A DNA stretch of 64,000 nucleotides from Methanobacteriota archaeon (GTDB taxonomy: Archaea > Thermoplasmatota > Poseidoniia > Poseidoniales > Thalassarchaeaceae): positions 100,437-164,436 of the forward strand of contig JABIKU010000025.1 in the NCBI GenBank assembly GCA_018654845.1, given 5' to 3'. Both the position numbers and the translations under genes were made by a program. Each line of letters opens with the position of its first letter. The first letter of the stretch is position 1. Below the pieces are notes generated by a model that was not told where the DNA came from, ran no database searches, and saw only the letters and a program-made list of their open reading frames with translations. Of the stretch, positions 25,761 to 40,468 are shown one piece after another.

Positions 25761-26683
25761 TGAAAGACGGGTTCCAGAAAAAATCAGTTGCCCTCTTTCT
25801 CAATACTTGTTTGATGACGCCAATATTCGCAGTTGTTATTGCAATTTTAGTCGTTCCAGCAGCCTCAGCGGACAGTAGTTGTCAAGTTCCAGCAAGCAAT
25901 GATTGGGACATATACACATCTGTTAGCACCCATCGTGTCGGCCAAACATCATGGTTTGATAATTGGGAGACTTTTGATGATGAGGGAAATTCACAAAGCC
26001 CTGTTGCTTTGTCCAGAGATCTCAGCGTTGAAATGGAATTAAAAAATGACTCTGGACAGGCTTTGAGTATGTATTTATCTACCGGTTTTTCATACACATT
26101 CTGTATAACTTTCAGCCCAGATTCGAGTAACCCACCATTGAAAGGTTCCGAAGGTGATGTATATCTTTTATCGAGTGCAAATTGGGATAGATATAATGCA
26201 GATTATGATATGAGAAATGAAGATTGGAGCGATTTTCTTGATCTAAAAACAATCCCAGTAGAATGGAGAGACATGATCATGTGGCTACCCTTTCGAGATG
26301 TGCACGCATATGAAGATCGTCAAACAGTAGAATTTTCAGTCGCAATCGATACTGAAGGCTCTGTTTGGAAAACTGGTTGGTATAATGCAAATCCAATGTA
26401 TTATCTCGTTTTCGACAATTGGGATAACACAAGACATACCGATGCAAGCACAGCAGGAGGCGATATGAATGTCGAGGTACTCATCGATGTCGAGAAGAGA
26501 TTGACATTACCAAAATTTACAGCCTATATTTTGATTAGTATACTGCCACTTTCCTGCCTCATTATACCGATGGTTCTCCACAATCGATATCATGCATTTG
26601 GGCTTGATGAAAGTGCAGAAGAGGTAATTTCTGTGCCATTGTTGGAACAACACGAAGGCGAAGCAGAAAAACTGGAAGATTAG
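25757..26683 (+). CDS. Secreted, C-terminally anchored protein of unknown function
   Basis: I do not recognise this family. The 308-residue product has a signal peptide (hydrophobic residues about 18-38, ending in ASA), an extracellular domain of about 220 residues rich in Trp, Tyr and Asp with few cysteines, and one transmembrane helix near 257-280 followed by a short acidic cytoplasmic tail. The start ATG overlaps the stop of the PKD metalloprotease (ATGATG at 25757-25762), so the two are very likely translated together. A partner, chaperone or substrate-binding role for the protease is possible but is inferred only from position. Confidence 0.75.
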   Translation: MMKDGFQKKSVALFLNTCLMTPIFAVVIAILVVPAASADSSCQVPASNDWDIYTSVSTHRVGQTSWFDNWETFDDEGNSQSPVALSRDLSVEMELKNDSGQALSMYLSTGFSYTFCITFSPDSSNPPLKGSEGDVYLLSSANWDRYNADYDMRNEDWSDFLDLKTIPVEWRDMIMWLPFRDVHAYEDRQTVEFSVAIDTEGSVWKTGWYNANPMYYLVFDNWDNTRHTDASTAGGDMNVEVLIDVEKRLTLPKFTAYILISILPLSCLIIPMVLHNRYHAFGLDESAEEVISVPLLEQHEGEAEKLED

Positions 26684-26685
26684 AA

Positions 26686-27495
26686 TCAAGAATATTCTAA
26701 TAATTTCCAAGCAGTTTTCAAATCGCTTGCATTAATTCGGCCTTCGTGTGAAAGATGCCAACCTGTTTCCATTGTTGTATAAACCAAATGTTGGCCGAGG
26801 AGAGGCGCATGAATTCGACTCCAATCTCCACCTAAACCACTACCCATTATCGCAGTTTTAATCTCTGATTCTTTGAAATTCCATGCCGCGTTGAAGAGTC
26901 GAAGACCATCGTTTTTCCCTGTACTTTTGAAACAAATTTTGATTACTTCGCCAGCGGATTGATTCTCTTCAATTTCTTGAATTATCTCATCGGATGAAAA
27001 CACGGATGCATCAGAATGAAGTGAAGCGATGATGCTGGTATTTTTCCCCGCTAATTTCATCAATTTCTTGCGAACTTTAGAATCGATATCAATCTCTAGA
27101 TCTACCCAACTTACACCACTTGTTATCGCCTTGGTTAGAACTTCAATTCGTTCTTCTTCCGTACCTGGGAAATAACCATCTTGACGGTCGGGTCGACAGG
27201 TCATAATAACTGGCAATTCGATACCGGTTTTGAATGAAATAATTGCTGAATCAAGATCTACTGAATCCATGGATTGAGGAGTGAATTCTGGAGCGACATA
27301 AACTGGACGAGGACGAGGATTTCTTAGAGTCGGAACAATTTTCTCAACCGGATCAGGTTGTTGCTTCACTACCCACAACTTATCGAGACGTACTTCGACT
27401 AAATCAGCGCCAACAGCAGTTGCTCGAGCTGCATCCTTCAACATCTCGTCGACTGTGCAGCCGGAGAGTGTGACGCAGGTGAGAGGTAGACCCAT
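26686..27495 (-). CDS. aroD: Type I 3-dehydroquinate dehydratase
   Basis: Catalyses the third step of the shikimate pathway, forming 3-dehydroshikimate through a Schiff base. Class I signatures are visible: EVRLD near residue 35, IMTCRP, WVDLEID, the SLHSD segment at the position of the catalytic histidine, and IKICFKS containing the likely Schiff-base lysine. The C-terminal SRIHAPLLGQHLVY matches the family's substrate loop. Length is 269 residues. It is not next to the other shikimate gene here (aroA at 33.5 kb). It converges on the secreted-protein gene, with 2 bp between the stop codons. Confidence 0.9.
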   Translation of the reverse strand: MGLPLTCVTLSGCTVDEMLKDAARATAVGADLVEVRLDKLWVVKQQPDPVEKIVPTLRNPRPRPVYVAPEFTPQSMDSVDLDSAIISFKTGIELPVIMTCRPDRQDGYFPGTEEERIEVLTKAITSGVSWVDLEIDIDSKVRKKLMKLAGKNTSIIASLHSDASVFSSDEIIQEIEENQSAGEVIKICFKSTGKNDGLRLFNAAWNFKESEIKTAIMGSGLGGDWSRIHAPLLGQHLVYTTMETGWHLSHEGRINASDLKTAWKLLEYS

Positions 27496-27651
27496 TCGGC
27501 CGAGGCAGAATCGTAGTCTGTTTAATCGTGTCGAGTCAATTGTCCTGAATAAATGAACATGATATCTCCAAAAACTGCTAATTTAGCCATTTCCAAACCC
27601 CCAATTAGAAGCATTCAATAACCCTCAACGTCAGCCATTAAGTAGAGTGAT

Positions 27652-32380
<4,729 letters not shown>

Positions 32381-32426
32381 AGTCTACCGTTTCGCTTAAG
32401 CGAGAATCGCGGGTGGGCGGGTCACT

Positions 32427-32513
32427 GCGGCAGTCGCATAGCCTGGCCATTGCGCTGGATTGCTAATCCAGTGGTGTTTCACCTCGGGAGTTCGAATCTC
32501 CCCTGCCGCGCCA
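32427..32513 (+). tRNA. tRNA-Ser (anticodon GCT)
   Basis: Acceptor strands GCGGCAG and CTGCCGC pair fully, followed by discriminator G and an encoded CCA at 32511-32513. The anticodon arm is CTGGA, TTGCTAA, TCCAG with anticodon GCT at 32462-32464. A long variable arm of about 14 nt marks a class II tRNA. The T arm is GGGAG, TTCGAAT, CTCCC. No intron is seen. It reads AGC/AGT codons. Confidence 0.95.
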
Positions 32514-32579
32514 TCTATCCCATTCCTAAGCAGCGACTAAACAAGCAAACTTATTCTCATATTGTGGCTTAGATAAGTC

Positions 32580-33446
32580 GTGAATACGCCCACTTGGCTC
32601 ACCCCCCTTCTCACAAATATACTTCTGTTGGCCATTTTTATCGCCATTCTCTTCGGAATTATTTGGATTATGAAATTCCTTAGATTGAAGCCTTCAAATG
32701 ATCGGAGTTGGGTAAACGACAATGCACACACTGCTAGAGTTGAATTTGATGGAGATCAAGTAACAATTATTAATTTACGAGATTTTAACTGGCGAACGAC
32801 TCGAGATTATGACGAAAAATGGATTGTTGAGTCGTTCGACCTCTGCGCTGTCAAAAAAATTTGGCTAGTGCTAGAATATTTTGAACCAAAATATCCCCAA
32901 ATGGCTCATACCATCCTTTCATTCGAGTTTGAAGATGGTAGAAGAATTGCCTGTTCAATCGAGGTTAGAAGAGAAAAAGGAGAAAAATATCATCCAATTA
33001 ATGGTTTATTCAGAGAGTATGAATTAATCTATGTATGGGCGAAAGAGGAAGATATTATCGGCGTACGTAGCCGCTGTCGATCAAAATCTGTGACACATTT
33101 ATTCGAAGGTGTTGTCCTAGGAGAAAACAATCATCGAAACCTCTTAGAATCATACTTGAATAGAACCAATAAACTCGCAGAATCACCAGAGTGGTACAAT
33201 ACCCTAACCAATACCTGTACGACTAATATAGTTCAACATGTTAACGAGGTTTATCCCAAGCGAGTTCCCGGATTTATCTCCGTTCTAATGCCTGGGCTGA
33301 GTCCGAAAATGCTAGCGAAACAGAATTTAATTGTATTAAATGGAACTTTGGAAGAAACGCTTCTTCATAGTAAAATTGATGATAGAGCCGCATTGTGGGA
33401 TGAGACTTCAGATTTTGGTAATTTTATTCGCAATGTGGATGCTTGA
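32580..33446 (+). CDS. DUF4105-like membrane-anchored protein
   Basis: A protein of 288 residues with one N-terminal transmembrane helix (about 10-32) and a soluble domain resembling DUF4105 (Lnb N-terminal periplasmic domain). Family-like blocks are DNAHTARVEFDGDQVTIINLRDFNWR, MAHTILSFEFEDGRRIACSIEVRREKGE and GLFREYELIYVWAKEEDIIGVR. These contain conserved His, Ser and Glu residues that could be catalytic, but no mechanism is established. The start is GTG at 32580. It lies between tRNA-Ser and aroA, with 18 bp to aroA. Confidence 0.75.
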   Translation: MNTPTWLTPLLTNILLLAIFIAILFGIIWIMKFLRLKPSNDRSWVNDNAHTARVEFDGDQVTIINLRDFNWRTTRDYDEKWIVESFDLCAVKKIWLVLEYFEPKYPQMAHTILSFEFEDGRRIACSIEVRREKGEKYHPINGLFREYELIYVWAKEEDIIGVRSRCRSKSVTHLFEGVVLGENNHRNLLESYLNRTNKLAESPEWYNTLTNTCTTNIVQHVNEVYPKRVPGFISVLMPGLSPKMLAKQNLIVLNGTLEETLLHSKIDDRAALWDETSDFGNFIRNVDA

Positions 33447-33464
33447 AGCGAGGATTCAACATAT

Positions 33465-34679
33465 ATGGCTCGATGCCGAGTTGTGTTAAGCATCGAGCCG
33501 ATTTCACCGAGTGGTGAATTCTTCTATTCTCTACCACCTTCGAAAAGTCATATGATTAGATTTATGGCGATGGCAGCACAAGGAAAAAAAACACTGAAAA
33601 TTGAAATCGATAGTGAGCCGGGAGAAGATATTCACTCGATGGCGAATTGCTTGGAAAAGATGGGTGTGGAAATTGAGAGGGGGGTCACAGAATGGTTGAT
33701 TCAACCACCAAAAGGTGGTTTAACCGTTCCTGATTCTACATTGAATTGTGGAAATTCAGGCACAGTTGCTAGAATAATGACTGCTATTGCAGCTTGTTTC
33801 GATGAAGAAATTACCATTGATGGCGATGAATCTCTTAGATTACGAGAATGCCCTGAATTGACTTTCGCTTTACGTGAACTAGGTGCTGAAGTTTCATCTA
33901 CAAATTTACCTTGTACGGTCTGCGGACCGATTTCAGGAGGCGAAATTAAGCTTGAGATGGGACGATCAAGCCAGCCGCTAACCGCATTGATTTTCGCCTC
34001 ACCTAAATTTTCTGAAGAAGTTGTAATCGATTGTATCGGAGAATCGGTAAGCAGGGGTTATCTAGAGATAACAGGACTTACCGCAGGGATTTTCGGAAGT
34101 CCTATCACCAAAACGAATGAAAAAATATCGATTAATGGTTTTGACCCGAGTGGCCCTGAATCATTGGGGATACCTCCTGAATTGAGCCTATATCCGATGG
34201 GGATATTGTGTGCAGAATTGCACCATGAGCTTGATGTCCAAATGGAAATATATCCCTATGACCAATCGATGATTGACTCTTTTGACCTACTCACACATTT
34301 AGATGGAGGTGAGTTAAATCTACAACATGCCAGTGACATTATTTCCCCTGCTGCTGCATTTTTAGCTCTAAAAAATGGTGGAAAACTTACAGATGTTGCT
34401 CATGCTCGTGGCAAAGAATCAAATCGAATATTGAAAACTGTTGAATTGCTAAATAAATTCGGGCTGTTTTGTAAATCGACCGCTGATGGATTAGTTATCG
34501 CAGGGGGACAGCGACCGAAGCGACCGACGGAGCCGGTTGAAACACATGGAGACCATCGTTTAGCGATGACCGCTGTACTGCTAGCCACTTCATGCGGAGG
34601 AGAAATTAACAATCCAGAAGTATCTGCAGTCACACATCCGGAATTTTTAGGCCAGATTGGAGTCTTGTCATCATTGTGA
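33465..34679 (+). CDS. aroA: 5-enolpyruvylshikimate-3-phosphate synthase
   Basis: Sixth step of the shikimate pathway: transfer of enolpyruvyl from PEP to shikimate-3-phosphate. Motifs include PPSKSHMIR near the N-terminus (substrate-binding Lys and Ser), NCGNSGTVARIM at about residue 89, DGDESLRLRECP (the usual RxRP reads RLRECP), SSQPLTALIFASP and GDHRLAMT near the C-terminus. At 404 residues it is slightly shorter than typical bacterial enzymes and close to archaeal ones. It converges on mutL with 9 bp between stop codons. Confidence 0.92.
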   Translation: MARCRVVLSIEPISPSGEFFYSLPPSKSHMIRFMAMAAQGKKTLKIEIDSEPGEDIHSMANCLEKMGVEIERGVTEWLIQPPKGGLTVPDSTLNCGNSGTVARIMTAIAACFDEEITIDGDESLRLRECPELTFALRELGAEVSSTNLPCTVCGPISGGEIKLEMGRSSQPLTALIFASPKFSEEVVIDCIGESVSRGYLEITGLTAGIFGSPITKTNEKISINGFDPSGPESLGIPPELSLYPMGILCAELHHELDVQMEIYPYDQSMIDSFDLLTHLDGGELNLQHASDIISPAAAFLALKNGGKLTDVAHARGKESNRILKTVELLNKFGLFCKSTADGLVIAGGQRPKRPTEPVETHGDHRLAMTAVLLATSCGGEINNPEVSAVTHPEFLGQIGVLSSL

Positions 34680-34688
34680 TAGGGAACA

Positions 34689-36644
34689 TTAGCCATGACG
34701 ACCGAAATGCTTGTCGAGATGATCTAAACTCAATCGTAGAATTGTAGGGCGGCCATGAACACAAGCCCAAGGATTCGCTACCGTTCTCATATCAGCGAGC
34801 AGGCGCCTCATCTCTGCAAGATTGAGTTTTTGATTTGCCTTCACAGCACCCCTACAAGAGCGCATAAAAGCAACTTTGTCGCGTAGATTCTCTACTGCAT
34901 CAACTCCACTAGATTCTGGTCGGCTGGAAATTTCAATCAACAAATCGTGGACAAAATCCTCAACTGAATTCTTTCCAATGAGTACTTCGGGCAGTGAATG
35001 AATTACCAAACCTTTCGCCGATTCACTGAAAGAAATCCCCAATTCAGTAAGTCGAGCAGATTGAGAACGAGCGGCGGCGGCCTCACGTGCTCCTAAAGAA
35101 ATATGTAGAGGTGTAACCAATTGTTGGCCATCCCAACTTACCATTTGCGAGCGCAATCGTTCATAGCGAATGCGCTCGTGTAAAGCATGCTGATCAATGA
35201 TGAATAATTCATCATCACCTTCTGCTAAAATGTAAGAATCAGCAAACTGCCCCAATGGAATCATTTCGGGCAGTTCGGGAATCACCGCTGACTCAGGAGC
35301 CGGCTCATCCAGTGGTGAACTCATTTCTCCGAGAGCGGATAGGCGATGTAAAGTCCTCTCTTCAGATGAAAGTGAAGAGGTGATTGGAGTGGGATTTAAT
35401 CCAGGTAAAGTAGATTGTTCAGTTTGCATTTCGACCGGTTGGCGTAGGGTTGCTGCAGGTGTTTTTTCAACAGCATGTCGTAGAGAGCTGAAATGGGTTT
35501 GAGTCGTTTCATGAGGGATTGCTTCAGCCCAACTTGGTCGGATTTCATCAGTGATTTTCTCTTCAATTTTTTCTTCATCTATGCCTTCTAATATCGTATT
35601 TTCAGCAGCTTCTGGTTGTGTCGCAACTTTGCTCAATGTATGCTTTATCGCACGCTCTAATCTCTCCAATACCCGCCACGAATTTCGCAGTCGCACCTCT
35701 CTTTTTGTTGGATGCACATTGACATCAACCTCGTCGGCTGGCAAATTAAGTGAAAGTACTCCGATTGGATGCCGGCCTACCATCAAGCGACTATGATACC
35801 CTCTACGAACGGCTTGCAAAAATGGACCGGGTGAAACCGGTCGGCCGTTAACAATAACATGAATGTCGTCCGAGCGTGAACGGGTCAATCCAGGTGGTGA
35901 AAGCCACCCAGTCCAGCGTTCTTCACCGGGTGCCTGGCTATCGACAGATGAGGATTCAAGCTCGATTAATTTCGCTGAAGTAGCTCCGAATAAATCGTAA
36001 AGCCGATCTTCCATTTCAGCACTAGGTGGACAATCAAGAACGGTTCTACCATCGACTTCGATGATTATTCCAGCACCTGGTTCACTCAATGCCAATGAAA
36101 TTCCTACATCGATAATTGCAGCCGTTTCTGTAGCTGGACGGCGTTGAAATGAAAGCCTGGCTGGAACTTTTTTGAAGAGATTAACGACATCGATTCGAGT
36201 ACCAGGAGCAATTCCAGCAGGCTCGGTAGAACTGATGATACCATTATCGACAATAATTGAGTTTCCAACCGAACCGGAGGGGCGGCTGGAAACTGTAAGT
36301 TCACTAACAGAGCCGATTGAGGCTAAGGCTTCTCCACGGAATCCTTTAGTCATAATTTTCGCTAAATCTTCAGGTCCTGATAATTTGCTCGTCGCATGAC
36401 GAGTGATCGCTAAATTCAATTCATCAACTGGGATTCCGTGACCATCATCAATTACTGTGATTCTGTCGAATCCGCCACGAGTGATTTCAACACGGATTCG
36501 ATGCGCACCTGCATCAATAGAATTTTCGACTAATTCTTTCACAACTTGTGCAGGGCGCTCGACGACCTCACCAGCAGCGATTTGGCCGATGGTGATATCG
36601 TCCAATTGCTGAATTTCCGATCGTGTAAGTTCAAGCTCGGCCAA
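34689..36644 (-). CDS. mutL: DNA mismatch repair protein MutL
   Basis: Mismatch-repair coordinator of 651 residues. The N-terminal GHKL ATPase has ELVENSIDAGA, DDGHGI and GFRGEALASI. A flexible linker follows (about 340-455). The C-terminal domain holds DQHALHERIRYE at 484-495, which matches the DQHA(X)2E(X)4E metal site of nicking MutL proteins, plus SCRGAVKA and CVHGRPT. It should therefore be an endonuclease-active MutL, unlike E. coli MutL. It sits 2 bp downstream of mutS and is probably cotranscribed. Confidence 0.95.
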   Translation of the reverse strand: MAELELTRSEIQQLDDITIGQIAAGEVVERPAQVVKELVENSIDAGAHRIRVEITRGGFDRITVIDDGHGIPVDELNLAITRHATSKLSGPEDLAKIMTKGFRGEALASIGSVSELTVSSRPSGSVGNSIIVDNGIISSTEPAGIAPGTRIDVVNLFKKVPARLSFQRRPATETAAIIDVGISLALSEPGAGIIIEVDGRTVLDCPPSAEMEDRLYDLFGATSAKLIELESSSVDSQAPGEERWTGWLSPPGLTRSRSDDIHVIVNGRPVSPGPFLQAVRRGYHSRLMVGRHPIGVLSLNLPADEVDVNVHPTKREVRLRNSWRVLERLERAIKHTLSKVATQPEAAENTILEGIDEEKIEEKITDEIRPSWAEAIPHETTQTHFSSLRHAVEKTPAATLRQPVEMQTEQSTLPGLNPTPITSSLSSEERTLHRLSALGEMSSPLDEPAPESAVIPELPEMIPLGQFADSYILAEGDDELFIIDQHALHERIRYERLRSQMVSWDGQQLVTPLHISLGAREAAAARSQSARLTELGISFSESAKGLVIHSLPEVLIGKNSVEDFVHDLLIEISSRPESSGVDAVENLRDKVAFMRSCRGAVKANQKLNLAEMRRLLADMRTVANPWACVHGRPTILRLSLDHLDKHFGRHG

Positions 36645-36646
36645 TT

Positions 36647-39343
36647 TCAGTCCTCCAAATGTTTGGATTGCTCGGTATTTTCGAGAGCATTTCTCATGGC
36701 GTAGAGAGCCTCAAGAGCATCGCGTGGGCTAAGCGAATCTGGATTCAAAGTGCGTAAGCGTTCAGCAATTTCTTGCAAAATTGGGTCATCTCGGATAATT
36801 ATTTCAGGTTTTTGAACCTCACTTGATTCAATATTTTCTGAATCTGAAAACGATGCAGGAGAAGAAAGCATCCAGCCATATAGGCTCGACTGACCTTCAG
36901 GACGTGAATCGGGAGAATCACTAGAGCCTGCTTTGGCACCTCTAGCCTGACCTTCGAGGAATATTAGCAAATCACGTGCACGCTCGACAACGCCACTCGG
37001 TAAACCCGCTAATGCAGCGACTTGAACCCCATAGGAATCATCGCAAGGGCCATCTGAAATCGTGTGTAAAAAGTGAATTTCACCGTTGACATCGGCGACT
37101 TGGACATGGATATTTCGTAAATTACTCAATTCTGCTTCGAGTCCGACCAATTGATGGTAATGAGTTGCAAAAAGTGTTCTCGCACCCAATCTGCTGCAGA
37201 TATCCTCCGTAACAGACCAGGCTATCGCTAAACCATCGAAAGTCGAGGTCCCACGACCTATTTCGTCGAGCAAAATTAGGCTACGATCGGTTGCTCGACG
37301 CAAAATGTGAGCAACCTCGATCATTTCCATCATGAAAGTTGAACGCCCACGACGAAGATCATCGTGCGCTCCGACGCGTGTGAAAATACGGTCAATTAAA
37401 CCAATTTTGGCTTTATCTGCTGGTACATAAGAGCCGGCTTGCGCCAGAATCGCAATCAATGCATTCTGGCGTAAATATGTCGATTTACCACCCATATTTG
37501 GGCCAGTGAGTAATAGGAATCGACGTTTTTTATCGAAAGTGATGTCATTAGGAACAAACCTTCCATCTGTTTCGAGAACAGGATGTCTTCCACCGATAAT
37601 TTCCATTCTGACATCATCGGTAACCTCTGGACGTGTCCAAGAATTTTTTCGCGCATGGAAGGCAAAAGAAGCAACTACATCAGCGGTGGAGACCTTTCTT
37701 GCTAACTCTGCTAAGGCTGGAGAATGGTTGGCTACTTCAGCCCTCAGTTGCACGAATAATTCGTTTTCAAGTGCCTTAGATCGGTCATCAGCTGTGAGAA
37801 TTATCTCTTCCCATTCACCTAATTCATCAGTTGTAAATCGCTCGGCATTAGTCATCGTTTGACGACGTCGATACTCCTCAGGTACCTTATCGATATGAGT
37901 TTTAGTAATCTCAATAAAAAAGCCAAATTGTCGATTATGTTTTATCTTCAAACTGGGGATATCAAGACGTTCACGCTCCTGAGTTTCATAACCCTTCAAC
38001 CAGGTTGTACCTTCTCCAGCTTTTTGCCTTAAATCATCGAGTTTTTCATCAATACCTACGCGAATAATCCCTCCATCTCTAATGGTTGGTGGTGGTTCAT
38101 CGACGACACTAGATGAAATGTGGTGCATTATCGGTTCGAGGCTTGTCATACCTTCAGCACATTCGTTTAATAAATCCGAATTCCCTTCACTCAATAAGGA
38201 TTGAAGTTTTTCCATTCGTGCCAAACAATCAGCAACTGCAACAAGATCTCTAGCATTTGCTCGGCCATAAGCTAAGCGGGTTGCTAATCGCTCCAAATCC
38301 CTCATTGATTTCAGAGTTTCACGAATTGAATCGAGCCGCCGCGGAGCCTTCACAAGATTTGCAACCGCAGAGTGGCGGGATGCGATTTGCTCACGACTCG
38401 TCAATGGTCGCATCACCCATTCTTTGAGGAGGCGGCGACCCATCCATGTTCGCGTAGAATCAATAGATTGAAGCAATGATCCTTCTTTTTCACCAACTAG
38501 AGTATGGCTCAATTCGAGATTCCGTAATGTTGTCTGATCGAGAACCATATGACCTTCATCTGCATCTAAGTGAACCTCGCGTAACGGAACCACATCGATA
38601 AGATGCAGGCGAGCAACATAACTTGCTGCAAGTCCGCACGCCTGTAATCCAAGTGGCTTTGAATCTAAATCGACCGAGCCTAAATCAGAGACTTTGAGAT
38701 GCTCGCGAACAGCCTGAAGACGCTGTTCAATATCAGCTTCATGAATGCTCAAAATTACGCGATCCAAATCTGCTAACAAACCTGAAATTTGCTCGCTTTC
38801 AGCATCTTTACGGCCGACTACAATTTCACTGGGGGACCAACGCTGTAATTCATCCTTAACACGCTCCCAGCGACCGGGGCCTGTATGCTCTTGCACCCAT
38901 GAACGGCCAGTCGAAGAATCCAACAGCGCCAAGCCTACCGAATCTCCCTTTGGTGCTATTGCAGCAAGTAAACTGGAACCATCTTCGCCAATCAAATTCT
39001 CTTCATAGAGTGAGCCAGGTGTATAAACACGAGTGACAACCCGTTCAAGAATTTTCGAACCGGGGCGAAGTTCATCTTCTTGCTCGCAAAGAGTAACCTT
39101 GTGCCCGGCTCTAAGCATCGCTTGCAGATAGCCTTCAACTGAATGCCATGGCACACCAGCCATCGGCACAGGATTATCCGATTTCTTATCTCGACTAGTT
39201 AGTGTAATTCCTAATACATCTGCCGCTAATACTGCATCGTCGTGAAACATCTCATAGAAATCTCCCATCCTGAAAAATAGCACAGTATCGGGGTGCTGAG
39301 CCTTGATTTCGGAGAATTGATCGAGCATACCCCGCTTTGACAT
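36647..39343 (-). CDS. mutS: DNA mismatch repair protein MutS
   Basis: Mismatch recognition ATPase of 898 residues. The mismatch-binding Phe-X-Glu is F29-Y30-E31 within FFRMGDFYEMF. Further signatures are the core domain, the clamp, Walker A GPNMGGKST, the ILLDEIGRGTSTFDG Walker B block and the THYHQL motif. The protein is of the repair-competent MutS1 type. A repeated GGTGAG Shine-Dalgarno lies just before ATG 39343. The promoter region shows GTATATC about 35 bp upstream. Like gyrase, MutSL in archaea is considered bacterial in origin. Confidence 0.96.
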   Translation of the reverse strand: MSKRGMLDQFSEIKAQHPDTVLFFRMGDFYEMFHDDAVLAADVLGITLTSRDKKSDNPVPMAGVPWHSVEGYLQAMLRAGHKVTLCEQEDELRPGSKILERVVTRVYTPGSLYEENLIGEDGSSLLAAIAPKGDSVGLALLDSSTGRSWVQEHTGPGRWERVKDELQRWSPSEIVVGRKDAESEQISGLLADLDRVILSIHEADIEQRLQAVREHLKVSDLGSVDLDSKPLGLQACGLAASYVARLHLIDVVPLREVHLDADEGHMVLDQTTLRNLELSHTLVGEKEGSLLQSIDSTRTWMGRRLLKEWVMRPLTSREQIASRHSAVANLVKAPRRLDSIRETLKSMRDLERLATRLAYGRANARDLVAVADCLARMEKLQSLLSEGNSDLLNECAEGMTSLEPIMHHISSSVVDEPPPTIRDGGIIRVGIDEKLDDLRQKAGEGTTWLKGYETQERERLDIPSLKIKHNRQFGFFIEITKTHIDKVPEEYRRRQTMTNAERFTTDELGEWEEIILTADDRSKALENELFVQLRAEVANHSPALAELARKVSTADVVASFAFHARKNSWTRPEVTDDVRMEIIGGRHPVLETDGRFVPNDITFDKKRRFLLLTGPNMGGKSTYLRQNALIAILAQAGSYVPADKAKIGLIDRIFTRVGAHDDLRRGRSTFMMEMIEVAHILRRATDRSLILLDEIGRGTSTFDGLAIAWSVTEDICSRLGARTLFATHYHQLVGLEAELSNLRNIHVQVADVNGEIHFLHTISDGPCDDSYGVQVAALAGLPSGVVERARDLLIFLEGQARGAKAGSSDSPDSRPEGQSSLYGWMLSSPASFSDSENIESSEVQKPEIIIRDDPILQEIAERLRTLNPDSLSPRDALEALYAMRNALENTEQSKHLED

Positions 39344-39376
39344 CTCACCTCACCTCCATCGCTTACGCTGCGCGTA

Positions 39377-39383
39377 GATATAC
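39377..39383 (-). promoter_or_regulatory. Candidate TATA box for mutS
   Basis: GTATATC on the minus strand, about 34-40 nt before the mutS ATG, suits an archaeal TATA element with a short leader. A conserved-looking CAGCGCAGG...TAAGACC element lies immediately upstream of it at 39387-39409. Confidence 0.4.
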
Positions 39384-39455
39384 TCACAGCGCAGGCGGTG
39401 CATAAGACCTACTACCATCTTTGCAAGCCGGCACTGAAAAGTCGATTACAATCGG

Positions 39456-39464
39456 TATAATTTA
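39456..39464 (+). promoter_or_regulatory. Candidate TATA box for the DMT transporter gene
   Basis: TATAATTTA lies about 35-43 nt before ATG 39499. Its position argues for that start over an in-frame TTG at 39421. Confidence 0.4.
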
Positions 39465-39498
39465 CTTTGATGGTTCGGGAGCATCTGAGGAGAGAGAG

Positions 39499-40440
39499 AT
39501 GTCGGCAGAGAAGCAGTACAAAACTCACGCACTGATGATGCTCGTCGCCCTGATTTGGGGTCTATCTTGGCCGGTCGGCAAAATGCTAGCCCTTGGTTTA
39601 CCGCCGATGACCGGCGCTTGGATGCGATATGTTTTGACGATGATTATTTTCTATTCCTGGTTCGCTTATCAGGCCGCTAATGGCGAGTCGGTTCAATGGT
39701 TTACTCGTGATAAAAAGTCCTTGAAAACAGTGACAATTCTTGCGCTCACCGGCGTTTTAGGATACCAATTATTTTTCATGCACGGTGTATATTACACCGC
39801 AGCTAGCGATGCATCGCTAATCATCACATTCAACCCCATCTTCACAGTATTACTCGCAGCCCCTCTCCTCGGTCAAAAAATATCGGCAAAAATGTTGGTA
39901 GGCTTAGCCTGCGGCTTTATTGGAGTGGCGATTGTAACGGGTTGGAGTCCAAATACTCATATCGAATTCGCCGATAGGGTTCTTGGCGATATTTTGATTA
40001 TGCTCGCTGCATTATCTTGGGCGATGACAACCAACATGACTAGGAGAATGATGGAGCAAAGAGGAGGTGAAGGACCTTCGACATCTCTTCAAATTGTAGT
40101 TTGGTATTCATTGATAGGCACCGTGTTGTTGACTCCTCTTGCTATATACGAAACATGGCAATTTGGTTTACCTGACCCTACAATACAGGACTGGTACGCT
40201 ATTTTCTATCTTGGAGCTCTCTCGACAGTTCTGGCATATTATTGGTTTGTGAAAGGGATCGAGAAATTAGGTGCAACCTCCGCTGCTTCCTACGTTTTCG
40301 TGGTTCCAGTTTTTGGAGTTCTGAGCAGCTGGTGGTTGCTCGATGAAAAAATTGGGATTTCTTTGGTAATCGGCTTCATCTTAATCGTTGCAGGCGTAAA
40401 GGTCGTAAGGGCGGAGAGTGAGCGGCTCAGAACCACTTGA
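39499..40440 (+). CDS. EamA/DMT superfamily transporter
   Basis: Ten-helix inner-membrane transporter of 313 residues made of two EamA repeats. Typical features are LIWGLSWPVGK in helix 1, the YYTAASDASLIITFNPIFTVLLAAPLL block ending repeat 1, and ATSAASYVFVVPVFGVLSSWWLLDEKI in repeat 2. The family exports metabolites or amino acids; the substrate cannot be predicted. The ATG 39499 start has GGAGAGAG upstream and a TATA box at a sensible distance. The ribosomal protein L10e gene follows after 70 bp. Confidence 0.88.
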   Translation: MSAEKQYKTHALMMLVALIWGLSWPVGKMLALGLPPMTGAWMRYVLTMIIFYSWFAYQAANGESVQWFTRDKKSLKTVTILALTGVLGYQLFFMHGVYYTAASDASLIITFNPIFTVLLAAPLLGQKISAKMLVGLACGFIGVAIVTGWSPNTHIEFADRVLGDILIMLAALSWAMTTNMTRRMMEQRGGEGPSTSLQIVVWYSLIGTVLLTPLAIYETWQFGLPDPTIQDWYAIFYLGALSTVLAYYWFVKGIEKLGATSAASYVFVVPVFGVLSSWWLLDEKIGISLVIGFILIVAGVKVVRAESERLRTT

Positions 40441-40468
40441 TTCCCCACCTAAGGTGGCTCACTCAGAA

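Noticed and set aside
32392-32403. TCGCTTAAGCGA palindrome just after gyrA
   Set aside because: Only 12 bp without a T tract; could be a transcript-end stem or chance between gyrA and tRNA-Ser, so not called as a feature.
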